Shown: positions 48,873 to 57,930 of the stretch, in pieces
How positions within the stretch are numbered: position 1 is the stretch's first letter
Layout of the letters: each line of letters starts with the position of its first letter
Origin: Silvibacterium bohemicum
GTDB taxonomy: Bacteria; Acidobacteriota; Terriglobia; Terriglobales; Acidobacteriaceae
NCBI RefSeq assembly: GCF_001006305.1
Contig: NZ_LBHJ01000008.1
Span: forward strand, 1-64,000
DNA: 64,000 nucleotides
Direction of reading: 5' to 3'
Notes under the pieces: model-generated
The model's database searches: none
Told to the model about the DNA's origin: nothing
The model's input: only the letters and a program-made list of their open reading frames with translations
Translations under genes and position numbers: made by a program

Positions 48873-48880
48873 AAACGTTT
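48873..48880. promoter_or_regulatory. LacI-type operator candidate O2 (AAACGTTT)
   Basis: Perfect AAACGTTT in the context GGCAAACGTTTACTGG, 17 bp from O1. It lies in the divergent gap between araD and the regulator gene and could act on both promoters. Confidence 0.5.
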
Positions 48881-48938
48881 ACTGGAACTTTGAAAGTATG
48901 CGCTTTAAACTGTTCAAGTCAAGCAAGAGGTAGTCTTT

Positions 48939-50054
48939 TTGGCCATCAAAAAACGTCCGCGTCAACCGAAGAGTGAAAACCGCCGTCTGGATATCCGCGA
49001 TGTGGCGAAACACGCCAAGGTTTCAATCGCCACCGTCTCGCGCACCATCAACCGCGTCCCCACGGTCGACAAGGAGCTGGCCGACCGCGTGTGGCTCGCC
49101 ATTAGCGAGCTGAATTATTTTCCGAACACCCAGGCGCGCGCCCTGGTCTCCGGACGCACCCGGCTGCTGGGCCTGCTCATCTCCGAAATCACCAACCCGT
49201 TTTTCCCCGAGCTGATCCGCGGCTTCGAGGACATCGCCGTCGAGAATGGATACGAGATTTTGATCGGCTCAACGAACTACCATCCCGAGCGCATGTCGCT
49301 CGCCGTGCGGCGCATGATCGAGCGCAACGTCGAAGGCGTCGCGGTGATGACCTTCGGCGTGGAACAGCCGCTGCTGGAAGAGCTGGCCTCGCGCCATGTG
49401 CCCATGGTCTTCGTCGATTCCGGACCGCCGGGCGACCTGGTGCGCCCGCTGCTGGTGGATTACCGCAAGGGCATTCAGCAGGGCGTGCAGCATCTGGCCG
49501 TGCTGGGCCATCGCAAGCTGGGATACATCAGCGGCCCTTCGCAACAGCGGTCGTCGCAACTGCGGACGGCCGCGTTTCTCGAATCGCTGGAGCAGATCGG
49601 GGTGACGCCCAATCCGGAGTGGATCTTCGAAGGCGACCACACGCTGGAGGGCGGCATGCGCTGCATGGAGCAGCTGCTGGCGCTGCCCGAGTTGCCCACC
49701 GCGATCATGTGCTCGAACGACATGACCGCCATCGGCGGCCTGCGCGTGCTCACCCGCGCCGGCTTGCGCGTTCCCGAAGACATCTCGCTGATCGGCTTCG
49801 ACGACATTCACCTCGCGGAGTTCGTCAATCCGCCGCTGACTACGGTCCGCATGTCGAGGAACGACCTTGCCCGCTCCGCATTCGGCGCGCTGCGCGCCAT
49901 CGCCGAACAGGAGCAGGGAGGCCATCCTCGCGAATGGAAGGTCACCACCTCGCTCGTCGTCCGGCAATCGACCGGCTACCCTCGCGACAGCGCACTGGCG
50001 CCGGCCGCAGGCACGCCGAGCACAAAGAAAAAGAAGAGCAGCAAGAAGGTGTAA
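48939..50054 (+). CDS. LacI family transcriptional regulator (probable arabinose repressor)
   Basis: 371 residues. N-terminal LacI helix-turn-helix (about 18-70: DIRDVAKHAKVSIATVSRTIN, hinge NTQARALVSGRT), then the periplasmic-binding-protein-like effector domain with SEITNPFFPELIRGFED and CSNDMTAIGGLRVLTRAGLRVP. The C-terminus ends in a poly-Lys tail. Start is TTG at 48939 with AGAGGT 9 bases upstream. Divergent to araD, so it likely represses the ara operon and itself until a sugar ligand binds (inference from context). Confidence 0.88.
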   Translation: MAIKKRPRQPKSENRRLDIRDVAKHAKVSIATVSRTINRVPTVDKELADRVWLAISELNYFPNTQARALVSGRTRLLGLLISEITNPFFPELIRGFEDIAVENGYEILIGSTNYHPERMSLAVRRMIERNVEGVAVMTFGVEQPLLEELASRHVPMVFVDSGPPGDLVRPLLVDYRKGIQQGVQHLAVLGHRKLGYISGPSQQRSSQLRTAAFLESLEQIGVTPNPEWIFEGDHTLEGGMRCMEQLLALPELPTAIMCSNDMTAIGGLRVLTRAGLRVPEDISLIGFDDIHLAEFVNPPLTTVRMSRNDLARSAFGALRAIAEQEQGGHPREWKVTTSLVVRQSTGYPRDSALAPAAGTPSTKKKKSSKKV

Positions 50055-50129
50055 CGAGTACCGGGATTTCGACGAGCAGGCTATATGCTGACATCAACAC
50101 ACGGCTGGTTATCTCATGAAAATCACGCA

Positions 50130-51011
50130 TCAGTTTTCCGCTCCATCGAGAAAAGTCTTGACCGCGGAGATGGTGAACTGTCCTTTGCACTCGAGCACTA
50201 CATGGCCGCAGCCGGGAATGATGGCCAGCTCTCCTTTGGGCAATAGCTGGAAGAGCTCGACAAACTTGGGAATCTGATTGTAGGGATCGTGATCACCCGC
50301 AATGATCAGAGTCGGAATTCTGATCGACTGAATCTGATCATCGGTCACGTAGACCGGACCCAGCCACATGGCATTGAGCTTCTCGTTAAACTCCAGCCAT
50401 CGTTCCGGCTGCGGCATCAGCATCTTCCGGGCGGACGCGAACTGGGGCGAGTCTCTTTCCACATCGGAGGGCTTCGAATTCCTCTCCTCCGCTTGCGCGC
50501 TTGGAGTCCAATCGGCAAACTTCCGAGGTCCACCGATGGCGACTAAGCGCCGTATCAGCTCCGGATGCGCGCTTGCCAGGGTGTACGAGGTGATTGCTCC
50601 GTCGCTGAAGCCCAGCACGTCGACTTTGTCGCTTGTCTCGTGACGGATCACCGCAAAGGCGTCGTCGGCGAACAGGGAGTAGGAAAAAGGCTTCGTCCCG
50701 ATATCCGATTTTCCATGGCCGCGAGTGGCGATCGCAATCACGCGGCGATGCTTGCTCAACTCCCCAATCAATTCGCCGAACTCTTCGATGTATCCGTACA
50801 GGCCGCCGTGCAGCAGCACGAGCGGAGTTCCGCCGCTTCCGTAAGTCTCGTAATAGATGTTCGCGTCATCCACGCGCAGAGAATGCCCAGCCGCCGGGTT
50901 CGCCCCATACGGGACTGTTTCGACCTTGTTTTGCGCTTGCGCACCGAACACGATCAGCGTGGCGACAAAGATGGCGCACAGGGCCATCCTCACATTTCGA
51001 TATTTGCTCAC
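50130..51011 (-). CDS. Secreted alpha/beta-hydrolase
   Basis: 293 residues with a signal peptide (to about 27, ...FGAQAQ). Oxyanion region LVLLHGGLYGY, nucleophile elbow GFSDGAI with Ser, acid in AGDHDPY, His in GCGHVVLE; triad complete. It probably acts in the periplasm on an ester or lactone. No pathway context. It is convergent with the LacI gene. Confidence 0.8.
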   Translation of the reverse strand: MSKYRNVRMALCAIFVATLIVFGAQAQNKVETVPYGANPAAGHSLRVDDANIYYETYGSGGTPLVLLHGGLYGYIEEFGELIGELSKHRRVIAIATRGHGKSDIGTKPFSYSLFADDAFAVIRHETSDKVDVLGFSDGAITSYTLASAHPELIRRLVAIGGPRKFADWTPSAQAEERNSKPSDVERDSPQFASARKMLMPQPERWLEFNEKLNAMWLGPVYVTDDQIQSIRIPTLIIAGDHDPYNQIPKFVELFQLLPKGELAIIPGCGHVVLECKGQFTISAVKTFLDGAEN

Positions 51012-51274
51012 AGAACATCTCCCCTCGGACGCAGTGCGTCCGCATGAATGTTCAACTTGCGGGAAGATTGAGGAACTTCACTCGATGGGGTCGGGTAGCT
51101 TTGGGCGAGCCCTTCCCCCAAAACGGCAAGGGAAGCTCGCATCAACCATCGCTCTAGACACGCACCTGTTATTTCAGGCCCCTGCGTCTATCGCTACCCG
51201 GGTTGACGAGATCAGACTAGAGGAGCGGCAAATCCCTGTCAACGAAAAGCGATAGCCCATCGTATCCGCGCGTT

Positions 51275-52738
51275 TTATTTCAGCGCATCGACCGCGCGCA
51301 GCTCGTCGGCGACAACCTCTCGCGGCAGCGGAGCGTAGCCCAGCGCAGAGCCTTGCTTCTGCCCGGTGGTGAGCATCCAGCGCAGAAACTTGCCTACCGC
51401 TGCGCGACGCTCGATGTTGCCGCCTGTGGTTGGCACCACCAGGGAAGTGAAGGTTGCGATGGGATAGGCGTTCCTGCCTGCGGCGTTCAGGATCGAGGCT
51501 CCCGGTGTGTGCGCATTCGCGGCGGCCGCAATGATGCTGTCGAGATCGGCCTTGATAAATCGTCCTGCGGGATTCTGCACGGCGGCATAGCTGAGCCGAT
51601 GCTGAATGGCATAGATGAGCTCGACATATCCGATGGCGTTGGGGGTGTGCGCGACTTTGTCGGCTACGCCTTCGTTGCCGGAGGCATCTTCACCGACCGG
51701 CCATGTAACGCTCGCGTCCACTTTCGTCTTCCACTCCGGGCTGGCTGTCGCGAGAAATGCGGTCCAGGCATAGGTCGTACCGCTGCCGTCGGAGCGATGC
51801 ACGACGGCGATCTCCGTATCGGGCAGTCGAACACCGCTGTTTGCTTCCCGAATGAGTGAGTCGTTCCATTTGCGGATCTTGCCCGAGTAGATATCGGCGA
51901 GCAGACGCGGCGTAAGGTTTAACGACCGGCCGGAGCCGGGCAGGTTGTAGATCGGCACCACGCCGCCGACGATGGTGGGGAAGTAGAGGAGACCGGGCTG
52001 TGCCGAATCCTGCTGCGCTGGGATATCGGAAGCTGCCATATCGATCTTGGACGCGGCGAGCTGCTGAAGACCATCTACCGAGCCGATCGCGCCGTAGCCG
52101 ATCGGGAATCCGCCCGGCTCCGCGGCGAAAGATTGGAACCATTTCTGATAGAGCGGAGCAGGGAAGGTCGCGCCCGCAGCCCGGAGCGATACGGTTGTGC
52201 TTCCAGTTGCCCCCGGAGCTGTCGCAGCGGTGGAGACACCGGCCTTCAATGCGGCCAGCAGCCGGTCGCTCAGATTGTCCGCGAGATCGTCGAGGATATT
52301 CGTCATGCGGAAGCGGCTCGGCGTTACGAGATAGGACCAGAGCGTGCGATTCGAGGCGTCAGTGAGCTCGGCCGACAGGTATCCCTGATAGTTGGTGAGC
52401 ATTACGCTTTTCGAACGCGGGTTCGGTGAAACCGTTCCCGTCGGCCAGATGACTGCGCTGCTATGCAGAATGGCATCGGCCGATGCCGCGTCGTTTACGA
52501 CCCGGACCGCGCTGCTCTTCTTTAAGCGATCGATGAGCCGCCTGCGCGTCGCCTCCGCAGTCGGCCCGCTGCCTGCCGGTGCTACGAAGACGGAATGAAC
52601 GGTATGCAAGCCTGTGCTGGTCTGAGATTGCGCGCCGCTCTGAAAAAGCGAGAATGCGAAAAGAACAGCGAAGAGCAGGAGCTTCCCGCCGCTGGTGCGA
52701 TAGCCCGGAATTCGTCCGCCGCAAAAAGTCAATCTCAT
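51275..52738 (-). CDS. PstS-like phosphate-binding domain fused to an N-terminal exported domain
   Basis: About 487 residues. Signal-like segment (LLLFAVLFAFSLFQSGAQ) is followed by an unfamiliar domain of about 130 residues (LHTVHSVFVAPAGSG...LSDRLLAALKAG), reminiscent of CsgG/TolB-type N-terminal folds. A PstS-type solute-binding domain follows (from LRAAGATFPAPLY; phosphate loop HRSDGSGTTYAW; IGYVELIYA). The pst permease genes are not adjacent, so it may be a sensor or scavenger rather than a classical transporter subunit. The ATG at 52738 is preferred over a TTG at 52771. Confidence 0.75.
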   Translation of the reverse strand: MRLTFCGGRIPGYRTSGGKLLLFAVLFAFSLFQSGAQSQTSTGLHTVHSVFVAPAGSGPTAEATRRRLIDRLKKSSAVRVVNDAASADAILHSSAVIWPTGTVSPNPRSKSVMLTNYQGYLSAELTDASNRTLWSYLVTPSRFRMTNILDDLADNLSDRLLAALKAGVSTAATAPGATGSTTVSLRAAGATFPAPLYQKWFQSFAAEPGGFPIGYGAIGSVDGLQQLAASKIDMAASDIPAQQDSAQPGLLYFPTIVGGVVPIYNLPGSGRSLNLTPRLLADIYSGKIRKWNDSLIREANSGVRLPDTEIAVVHRSDGSGTTYAWTAFLATASPEWKTKVDASVTWPVGEDASGNEGVADKVAHTPNAIGYVELIYAIQHRLSYAAVQNPAGRFIKADLDSIIAAAANAHTPGASILNAAGRNAYPIATFTSLVVPTTGGNIERRAAVGKFLRWMLTTGQKQGSALGYAPLPREVVADELRAVDALK

Positions 52739-52807
52739 GGCCGAGAATAGCTTGCAACAATCTTTATACAAATTGGATGAATTGGAGCGATTCTCGCCGC
52801 CGATACG

Positions 52808-53737
52808 CTATTTTGCCTGGCGGCCGCTCTTCACCGGTGGAGGCGGAGGCGTGTGCGGCCGCGCGCGGCCGGTGGCGATCTCCAGAAAAGCATGCGCGGC
52901 TCGGGTGAGGGTCTTGTCCTTGCGGAAGACCAGCGCCAGCTCGCGGTTCAGCCGCACCCCTTCGAGCTTGATGATCTGCACCAGGCCGGCCTTTTCGTCG
53001 AGCAGCACATTGGTGCGGGGCAGAAAGCCCATGCCCAGCCCGGCAATGATCAGGCGCTTCAGCAACTCGCTCGATTCGACCTCCATGGCCACGCGAGGAT
53101 GCACGTCGTAGCTGCGGAAGAGGTCTTCGATCAGCTCGCGCTGGCGCCCCTGCTTGGGCAGCAGCAGCGAGTGCTGCAGAATCTCGGGGAACTTCACTAC
53201 CTCGCGCGCGGCCAGCGAATGATTCTTGGGGGCGACCAGCACGATCTCATCGCGATGGATGAGATCCATTGTGAGCCGGGGATCTTTGAGGGGAAGCGAG
53301 ATGACGCCGAAGTCGACTTCGCGATTGAGAACCGACTCCAGGGTGCGGCCGCGATCCGCGCGCACGATGCTCAAGCCCACGCGCGAATACTGCCGCTTGA
53401 ACTGCGCAAAGACGGTGGGCAGCACGTAGAGGCTGGTCGCCTCGTTCGCGCAGACGGAGATCTCCCCGCGCGGCGAACGATGTAGCTCGCCGATTGCCAC
53501 CATGATGTGGTTGTGTACCTGCAAGCAGTGCTCGGCGAAGGGCTCGAAGACCTTGCCCGCGGCGGTGAAGGTGACCTTGCCGCCGTCGCGGTCGAAGAGG
53601 CGCGCGCCGACTTCGTTTTCAAGCGTGCGGATCTGGGCCGAGATCGCCGGCTGGGTGACCATCAGCTTTTCCGCGGCGCGGGAGAAGCTGCGCAGCCGGC
53701 AGACTTCCAGAAAGGTTCGCAGTTGCTCAAAATCCAT
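52808..53737 (-). CDS. LysR family transcriptional regulator
   Basis: 309 residues. N-terminal winged helix (about 1-60: MDFEQLRTFLEVCRLRSFSR, then VTQPAISAQIRTLENEVG), then the two-lobed effector domain with RLIIAGLGMGFLPR. A proline-rich tail (HTPPPPPVKSG) is unusual. No divergent target gene lies immediately upstream; the nearest gene on that side ends at 53925. The closest downstream gene on the same strand is the PstS-like fusion (70-bp gap from the stop at 52808 to its start at 52738), which may be a target. Confidence 0.9.
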   Translation of the reverse strand: MDFEQLRTFLEVCRLRSFSRAAEKLMVTQPAISAQIRTLENEVGARLFDRDGGKVTFTAAGKVFEPFAEHCLQVHNHIMVAIGELHRSPRGEISVCANEATSLYVLPTVFAQFKRQYSRVGLSIVRADRGRTLESVLNREVDFGVISLPLKDPRLTMDLIHRDEIVLVAPKNHSLAAREVVKFPEILQHSLLLPKQGRQRELIEDLFRSYDVHPRVAMEVESSELLKRLIIAGLGMGFLPRTNVLLDEKAGLVQIIKLEGVRLNRELALVFRKDKTLTRAAHAFLEIATGRARPHTPPPPPVKSGRQAK

Positions 53738-53924
53738 GCGTGACTCGAATCCATTCCCGCGGCGAGAGCTGGCGAAAAATCTCCGTCGACAGGACCAGGC
53801 CGGCCAGACAACGCTATCGCAGCTCTCTCGCTTGCAAAATTAATGCAAGCATAAAGAACTTTTTTACGGATTGAAAGGATTATCGTTGTGCGTCGATCGC
53901 TCGTCCCGCGCCGTTGACGAGGTG

Positions 53925-54872
53925 TTACTTAACCTTGGCTTCCTCATCAATAGTCGTTTGGAAATATTCGAGGCTAAGCTGCAGCCCAGTCTCGAGATCG
54001 ATCTTCGGCTCCCATCCAAAGAGACGCTTCGCCTTTGAGATATCCGGCTTGCGCTGCATGGGATCATCCTGCGGCAGCGGACGATAAACAATCTTGCTCT
54101 TCGAGCCTGTGACCTTGAGCACGGTCTTCGCGCAATCCAGGATGGTCCACTCATTGGGATTGCCGACGTTGACCGGCAGATGTTCGTCAGAACGTGAGAG
54201 ACCGAGAATGCCTTCGATCTCATCGGCGACATAGCAGAAGCTCCGCGTCTGATCGCCCTCGCCGTAGACCGTCAGGTCTTCGCCCTTGAGCGCCTGCACT
54301 ACAAAATTTGAGATGACGCGGCCATCGTTCTTCTGCAGACGCGGACCGTAGGTATTGAAGATCCGCACCAGGCGCGTGTCGACGTGGTAGTAGCGATGGT
54401 AGGCCATGGTCAGCGCTTCGGAGAAGCGCTTCGCTTCGTCATAGACCGAGCGCGGTCCGATGGGATTCACGTTGCCCCAGTAGTCTTCAGTCTGCGGATG
54501 GACCGAAGGATCTCCATAGCACTCGGAGGTGGAGGCGTGAAGAAATTTGGCGCGATACTTCTTGGCCACTTCGAGAGCATTACGCGTGCCCGACGAACCG
54601 ACCGCCAGCGTTTCGACGCCCAGCTTCGAATAATCGACCGGGCTGGCCGGCGACGCGAAGTTGAAGACGTAATCGACGCGGCCCGGATCGAACGCTTCGC
54701 AGATATCCAGCTCGCGGAACTCGAAGCGCACCTCGTTGTCGAGATGCTTCAGGTTGTTGAGTGATCCCGTGGCCAGATTATCGACGCCGACGACGCTGTT
54801 TCCGTCCGCGAGCAAAGCATCTGCCAAATGTGAGCCTAGAAATCCGGCGACTCCGGTGATGAGTATGCGCAT
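53925..54872 (-). CDS. UDP-glucuronate decarboxylase (UDP-xylose synthase)
   Basis: 315 residues, extended SDR fold. NAD motif GVAGFLGSH (7-15), catalytic STSECYGDP and Tyr144-x3-Lys148 (SVYDEAK), and [22 protein letters not shown] typical of UXS. It makes UDP-xylose from UDP-glucuronate for cell-surface polysaccharides. No glycosyltransferase cluster surrounds it. ATG at 54872; upstream gap is about 290 bp before the beta-lactamase gene. Confidence 0.9.
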   Translation of the reverse strand: MRILITGVAGFLGSHLADALLADGNSVVGVDNLATGSLNNLKHLDNEVRFEFRELDICEAFDPGRVDYVFNFASPASPVDYSKLGVETLAVGSSGTRNALEVAKKYRAKFLHASTSECYGDPSVHPQTEDYWGNVNPIGPRSVYDEAKRFSEALTMAYHRYYHVDTRLVRIFNTYGPRLQKNDGRVISNFVVQALKGEDLTVYGEGDQTRSFCYVADEIEGILGLSRSDEHLPVNVGNPNEWTILDCAKTVLKVTGSKSKIVYRPLPQDDPMQRKPDISKAKRLFGWEPKIDLETGLQLSLEYFQTTIDEEAKVK

Positions 54873-55167
54873 TTGTGCAATAAACTCGCTTGTCGTTTGT
54901 ATTTGAATGGCGATGAAACGCGTGCGTGAAATAAATCAGAGCGTTGACGACGCAAAGACCCTATGTACAAATACTCTGCCTCAATAGTAGGCAAGCAGCG
55001 CAGAGAACGCAACAACTCGAAGAGGATTATCAAGCAGTTAGCGGCAACCCAAATTGCGGCTATTTATTCCCGAGTTATGCGGAGAATCAAGATGTGCATG
55101 GGCGCGATGCGTGCGCAATGCTCTAATCGTTTCAGCTAGCCTGTTCTGCCACCTGCCCATGCACACT

Positions 55168-56055
55168 ATGCGAACGATATTGAGCCGCCGCCGTTTTCTT
55201 GCCGTCACCGCTCTTGCTACGCCTGCTCTTCTTCATGCGATGCCGGAGGAATTCAGCACCTTGCCTACAGCTCTCGCGCGGCTCGAACAGACCAGCGGCG
55301 GCCGCCTCGGCGTGAGCGTGCTCGACACTGCAAATGGTACGCGCACAGGCCATCGTGCCGACGAGCGCTTTCCCATGTGCAGCACCTTCAAGTTTCTGCT
55401 GGCCTCCGCGGTGTTGCAGCGCGTCGATAGCCATGTCGAGGGCCATCGCGAGACGCTCGATCGCGCCATTTCAATTCCTCCCAAGCCGCTGGTGCCCTAC
55501 TCGCCGCTCACTGAGCCGCATGCCGGTGGAACCATGACCATCTCCGATCTCTGCCACGCCGCGTTGACGCGCAGCGACAATACCGCCGCGAATCTTCTGC
55601 TCGAAAGCATCGGCGGTCCCTCGGGCATCACCGCGTTTTCGCGCTCCATTGGAGACCAGGTCACGCGGCTTGATCGCACCGAGACATCGCTGAATGAATC
55701 GCTAGCCGGCGATCCACGCGATACCACTTCGCCTCGGGCTATGGCCGACGATTTGAAATCCGTGCTGCTGGGAAATGTGCTTTCTTCGGTTTCGCGCGAT
55801 CAGCTGACACAGTGGATGGAAGCGAACCTCACCGGCCTGGAACGCCTGCGGGCAAATCTGCCGCAGGGCTGGCGCGCAGCCGACAAAACCGGCTCGAACG
55901 GCGAGCACACCACCAATGACATCGGTGTCTTCTGGCCTGTGGGGCGCCCGCCGGTCATCGTCACCGCCTACATCACGCAATGTCCCGGCCAGGAGAGCAA
56001 GCGGGGAGCGATGCTTGCCGAGGTCGGCAGGCTGGTTCGACTGTCGCTCGTTTAA
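55168..56055 (+). CDS. Class A beta-lactamase
   Basis: 295 residues. A twin-arginine-type signal (SRRRFLAVTALATPALLHA) is expected, cutting after residue 24. Active-site motifs: Ser72-x-x-Lys75 (CSTFK), SDN 136-138, Glu172 and Asn176 (ETSLNES), KTG 240-242 (DKTGSNG). The Cys before the Ser and the KTGS/TTNDIGVFWP wording resemble the CTX-M/PenA side. The site equivalent to Cys238 is Asn, so the carbapenemase-type disulfide is absent. Chromosomal resistance-type gene; start at 55168 or 55159, no good ribosome site. No ampR-like regulator adjacent. Confidence 0.92.
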   Translation: MRTILSRRRFLAVTALATPALLHAMPEEFSTLPTALARLEQTSGGRLGVSVLDTANGTRTGHRADERFPMCSTFKFLLASAVLQRVDSHVEGHRETLDRAISIPPKPLVPYSPLTEPHAGGTMTISDLCHAALTRSDNTAANLLLESIGGPSGITAFSRSIGDQVTRLDRTETSLNESLAGDPRDTTSPRAMADDLKSVLLGNVLSSVSRDQLTQWMEANLTGLERLRANLPQGWRAADKTGSNGEHTTNDIGVFWPVGRPPVIVTAYITQCPGQESKRGAMLAEVGRLVRLSLV

Positions 56056-56097
56056 CAGGCATGTGCCGATCCGCATCGGCCGTGTCACTCTATCTCC

Positions 56098-57282
56098 ATG
56101 GCACTCACCCAATCCCTCATACGCGAGCTGGCCCGAGAGGCGGGTTTCACGCTGGGCGGAGTGGCTGCGGTGCCGGATGCTACCTCAATCGCGAGTCAAG
56201 AAGAGCGCGAGCGTTTCGCTGCGTGGGTCGATGCCGGACACGCTGGCGAGATGGACTACCTGAAGCGTGTGAACGAACAGGGAGATCCGCTGCGGTCTTC
56301 GGTTCGCGCCCCTTTTCCGTGGGCGAAGTCGGTGATCGTCTGCGTGGCCGATTACAGCTCGGAGCATCCGCGATCAATCGATCCTGCGCCCGAAGGCGCG
56401 GCGTGGATCGCGCGCTATGCCTGGTCGGGTTCTCAAAATATGGGCGAGGCGCAGCGGCCGTCCGATTATCACAAGATGCTGCTGAAGCGCCTCAAGGCCA
56501 TCGAAGCCAGGTTGCAGGAGCAGTTCGGGGCCATCGAATCGCGATGCTACGTGGACACCGGCCCCATCGTGGAGCGGGTCTACGCACGCTATGCCGGCCT
56601 GGGCTGGACAGGAAAAAATACCTGCCTGCTGAATCAGCAGCTAGGGTCGTGGCTCTTTCTCGGCGTGATCATTACCTCGCTCGAAGTCAGAGCCGATGAG
56701 CTGGCCTTGCCGGCCGCCGACCGCTGCGGAAGCTGCACCCGCTGTATCGACGCCTGCCCCACCCAGGCGCTTACGCCCTATCGGATGAATGCCACGCGCT
56801 GCATCTCGTATCTGACCATCGAGAAGCGGGGAATCATCCCGGGCGCCGTTCCGGGCGACGGCGGCATCACCGATCTGCGCGAGGGAATCGGCCGCAATGT
56901 CTTCGGCTGCGATATCTGCCAGGATGTCTGTCCCTGGAATAAGAAGAGCGCTGCCGGAAGAGCTTTCATCGTCGCCGACCCGGAGCTTGCTCCGCGCACG
57001 GCGCTGATCAATCCCGCACTCGACTGGCTGGCTTCGATGAGCGAACGAGACTTCGGCGAATGGTTTTACGGCTCGCCGGTGAAGCGGGCGCGGTTCGATG
57101 GTTTCCGGCGCAATCTGGCCATCGCCATGGGCAACAGCGGATTGCAGCGATTTCTGCCACAACTGCGCGAGTGGGCAAGATCCGCCGAATCGGGACTTTC
57201 CGATGCGGCGGAATGGGCGGTACGCCGGCTGGAAGGCGAGAGCACCCCGGATGATGCCGCAGAGACACGAACGGCCCCTTGA
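56098..57282 (+). CDS. queG: Epoxyqueuosine reductase
   Basis: Last step of queuosine synthesis: reduces epoxyqueuosine in tRNA with cobalamin and two 4Fe-4S clusters. 394 residues. The N-terminal catalytic region includes YVDTGPIVER with Asp153. The Fe-S motifs are Cys210/213/216/220 (CGSCTRCIDAC) and Cys271/274/278 (CDICQDVCPW). The C-terminal HEAT-like part is shorter than in some homologues. The ATG at 56098 lacks a strong Shine-Dalgarno sequence. It starts 42 bp after the beta-lactamase stop. Confidence 0.93.
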   Translation: MALTQSLIRELAREAGFTLGGVAAVPDATSIASQEERERFAAWVDAGHAGEMDYLKRVNEQGDPLRSSVRAPFPWAKSVIVCVADYSSEHPRSIDPAPEGAAWIARYAWSGSQNMGEAQRPSDYHKMLLKRLKAIEARLQEQFGAIESRCYVDTGPIVERVYARYAGLGWTGKNTCLLNQQLGSWLFLGVIITSLEVRADELALPAADRCGSCTRCIDACPTQALTPYRMNATRCISYLTIEKRGIIPGAVPGDGGITDLREGIGRNVFGCDICQDVCPWNKKSAAGRAFIVADPELAPRTALINPALDWLASMSERDFGEWFYGSPVKRARFDGFRRNLAIAMGNSGLQRFLPQLREWARSAESGLSDAAEWAVRRLEGESTPDDAAETRTAP

Positions 57283-57381
57283 CCGATAGGCGGGACTGGC
57301 AAGAGGCCGCAGAAGATTATGCGGGCTTATCGGCTGGGACTGCGCCGAAACGACCCGTCTGGAGATGCAAGCGAAAGAGTG

Positions 57382-57588
57382 TCAGCTGCCTCGGACGACG
57401 TTCGCGGCGTTGAGGCCCTTTGGACCCTGCTGGCATTCGAATTCCACGGGCTCGCCCTCGTTCAACGTTTTGTAGCCGGTGTCCTGAATCGCGGAAAAAT
57501 GCACGAAGACGTCTTCGCCCGTCGCACGTTGAATGAACCCATAGCCCTTTGCGCCGTTAAACCACTTCACTACGCCACGTTCCTTCAC
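57382..57588 (-). CDS. Cold-shock protein (CspA family)
   Basis: 68 residues from a GTG at 57588 with AAAGGA 6 bases upstream, giving the family N-terminus [22 protein letters not shown]1 KGYGFIQ and RNP2 VFVHF are intact. Single OB-fold RNA chaperone. An ATG-initiated form at 57618 adds ten residues ([10 protein letters not shown]) and is less typical. A candidate promoter at 57790-57818 would leave a leader of about 195 bases, as expected for cold-shock genes. Confidence 0.93.
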   Translation of the reverse strand: MKERGVVKWFNGAKGYGFIQRATGEDVFVHFSAIQDTGYKTLNEGEPVEFECQQGPKGLNAANVVRGS

Positions 57589-57930
57589 ATCCACTCCTTT
57601 GGTGAACAGACCAGTCATGCGCCGTCAGTTCTGTTCTGAGACACCGAGAGCCGCCAACATCGCGCCACATCGCGACGATTCGGCAGCTCGCGTCGACTAC
57701 GAACAGTTCGGAAAACGCCGGAACCCAATACCGAAAAAATGGCCTTCCAAGTAACCTAAAAACTCTCAAAAAAGCCAAGTGGTTTACCAGTTATGTCAGG
57801 AAACGGTTTGTGACGCAAGCTAAAATTTCGTAAGGGAAATGCTCGCAACATCATGTTACTGAAGGACATTGTCCATCCGTACTCATCATTTAGGCGGGCT
57901 GAGCCAGCAGCGGAAGGCGGTAGCGGGGAG
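57589..57930. other. Cold-shock gene leader and intergenic region
   Basis: 342 bp without a gene. It holds the presumed long 5' leader of the cold-shock gene and its promoter. I see no clear small RNA. Confidence 0.4.
57790..57818 (-). promoter_or_regulatory. Candidate promoter for the cold-shock gene
   Basis: On the - strand TTGCGT (57813-57818), a 17-base spacer and CATAAC (57790-57795). Confidence 0.35.
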
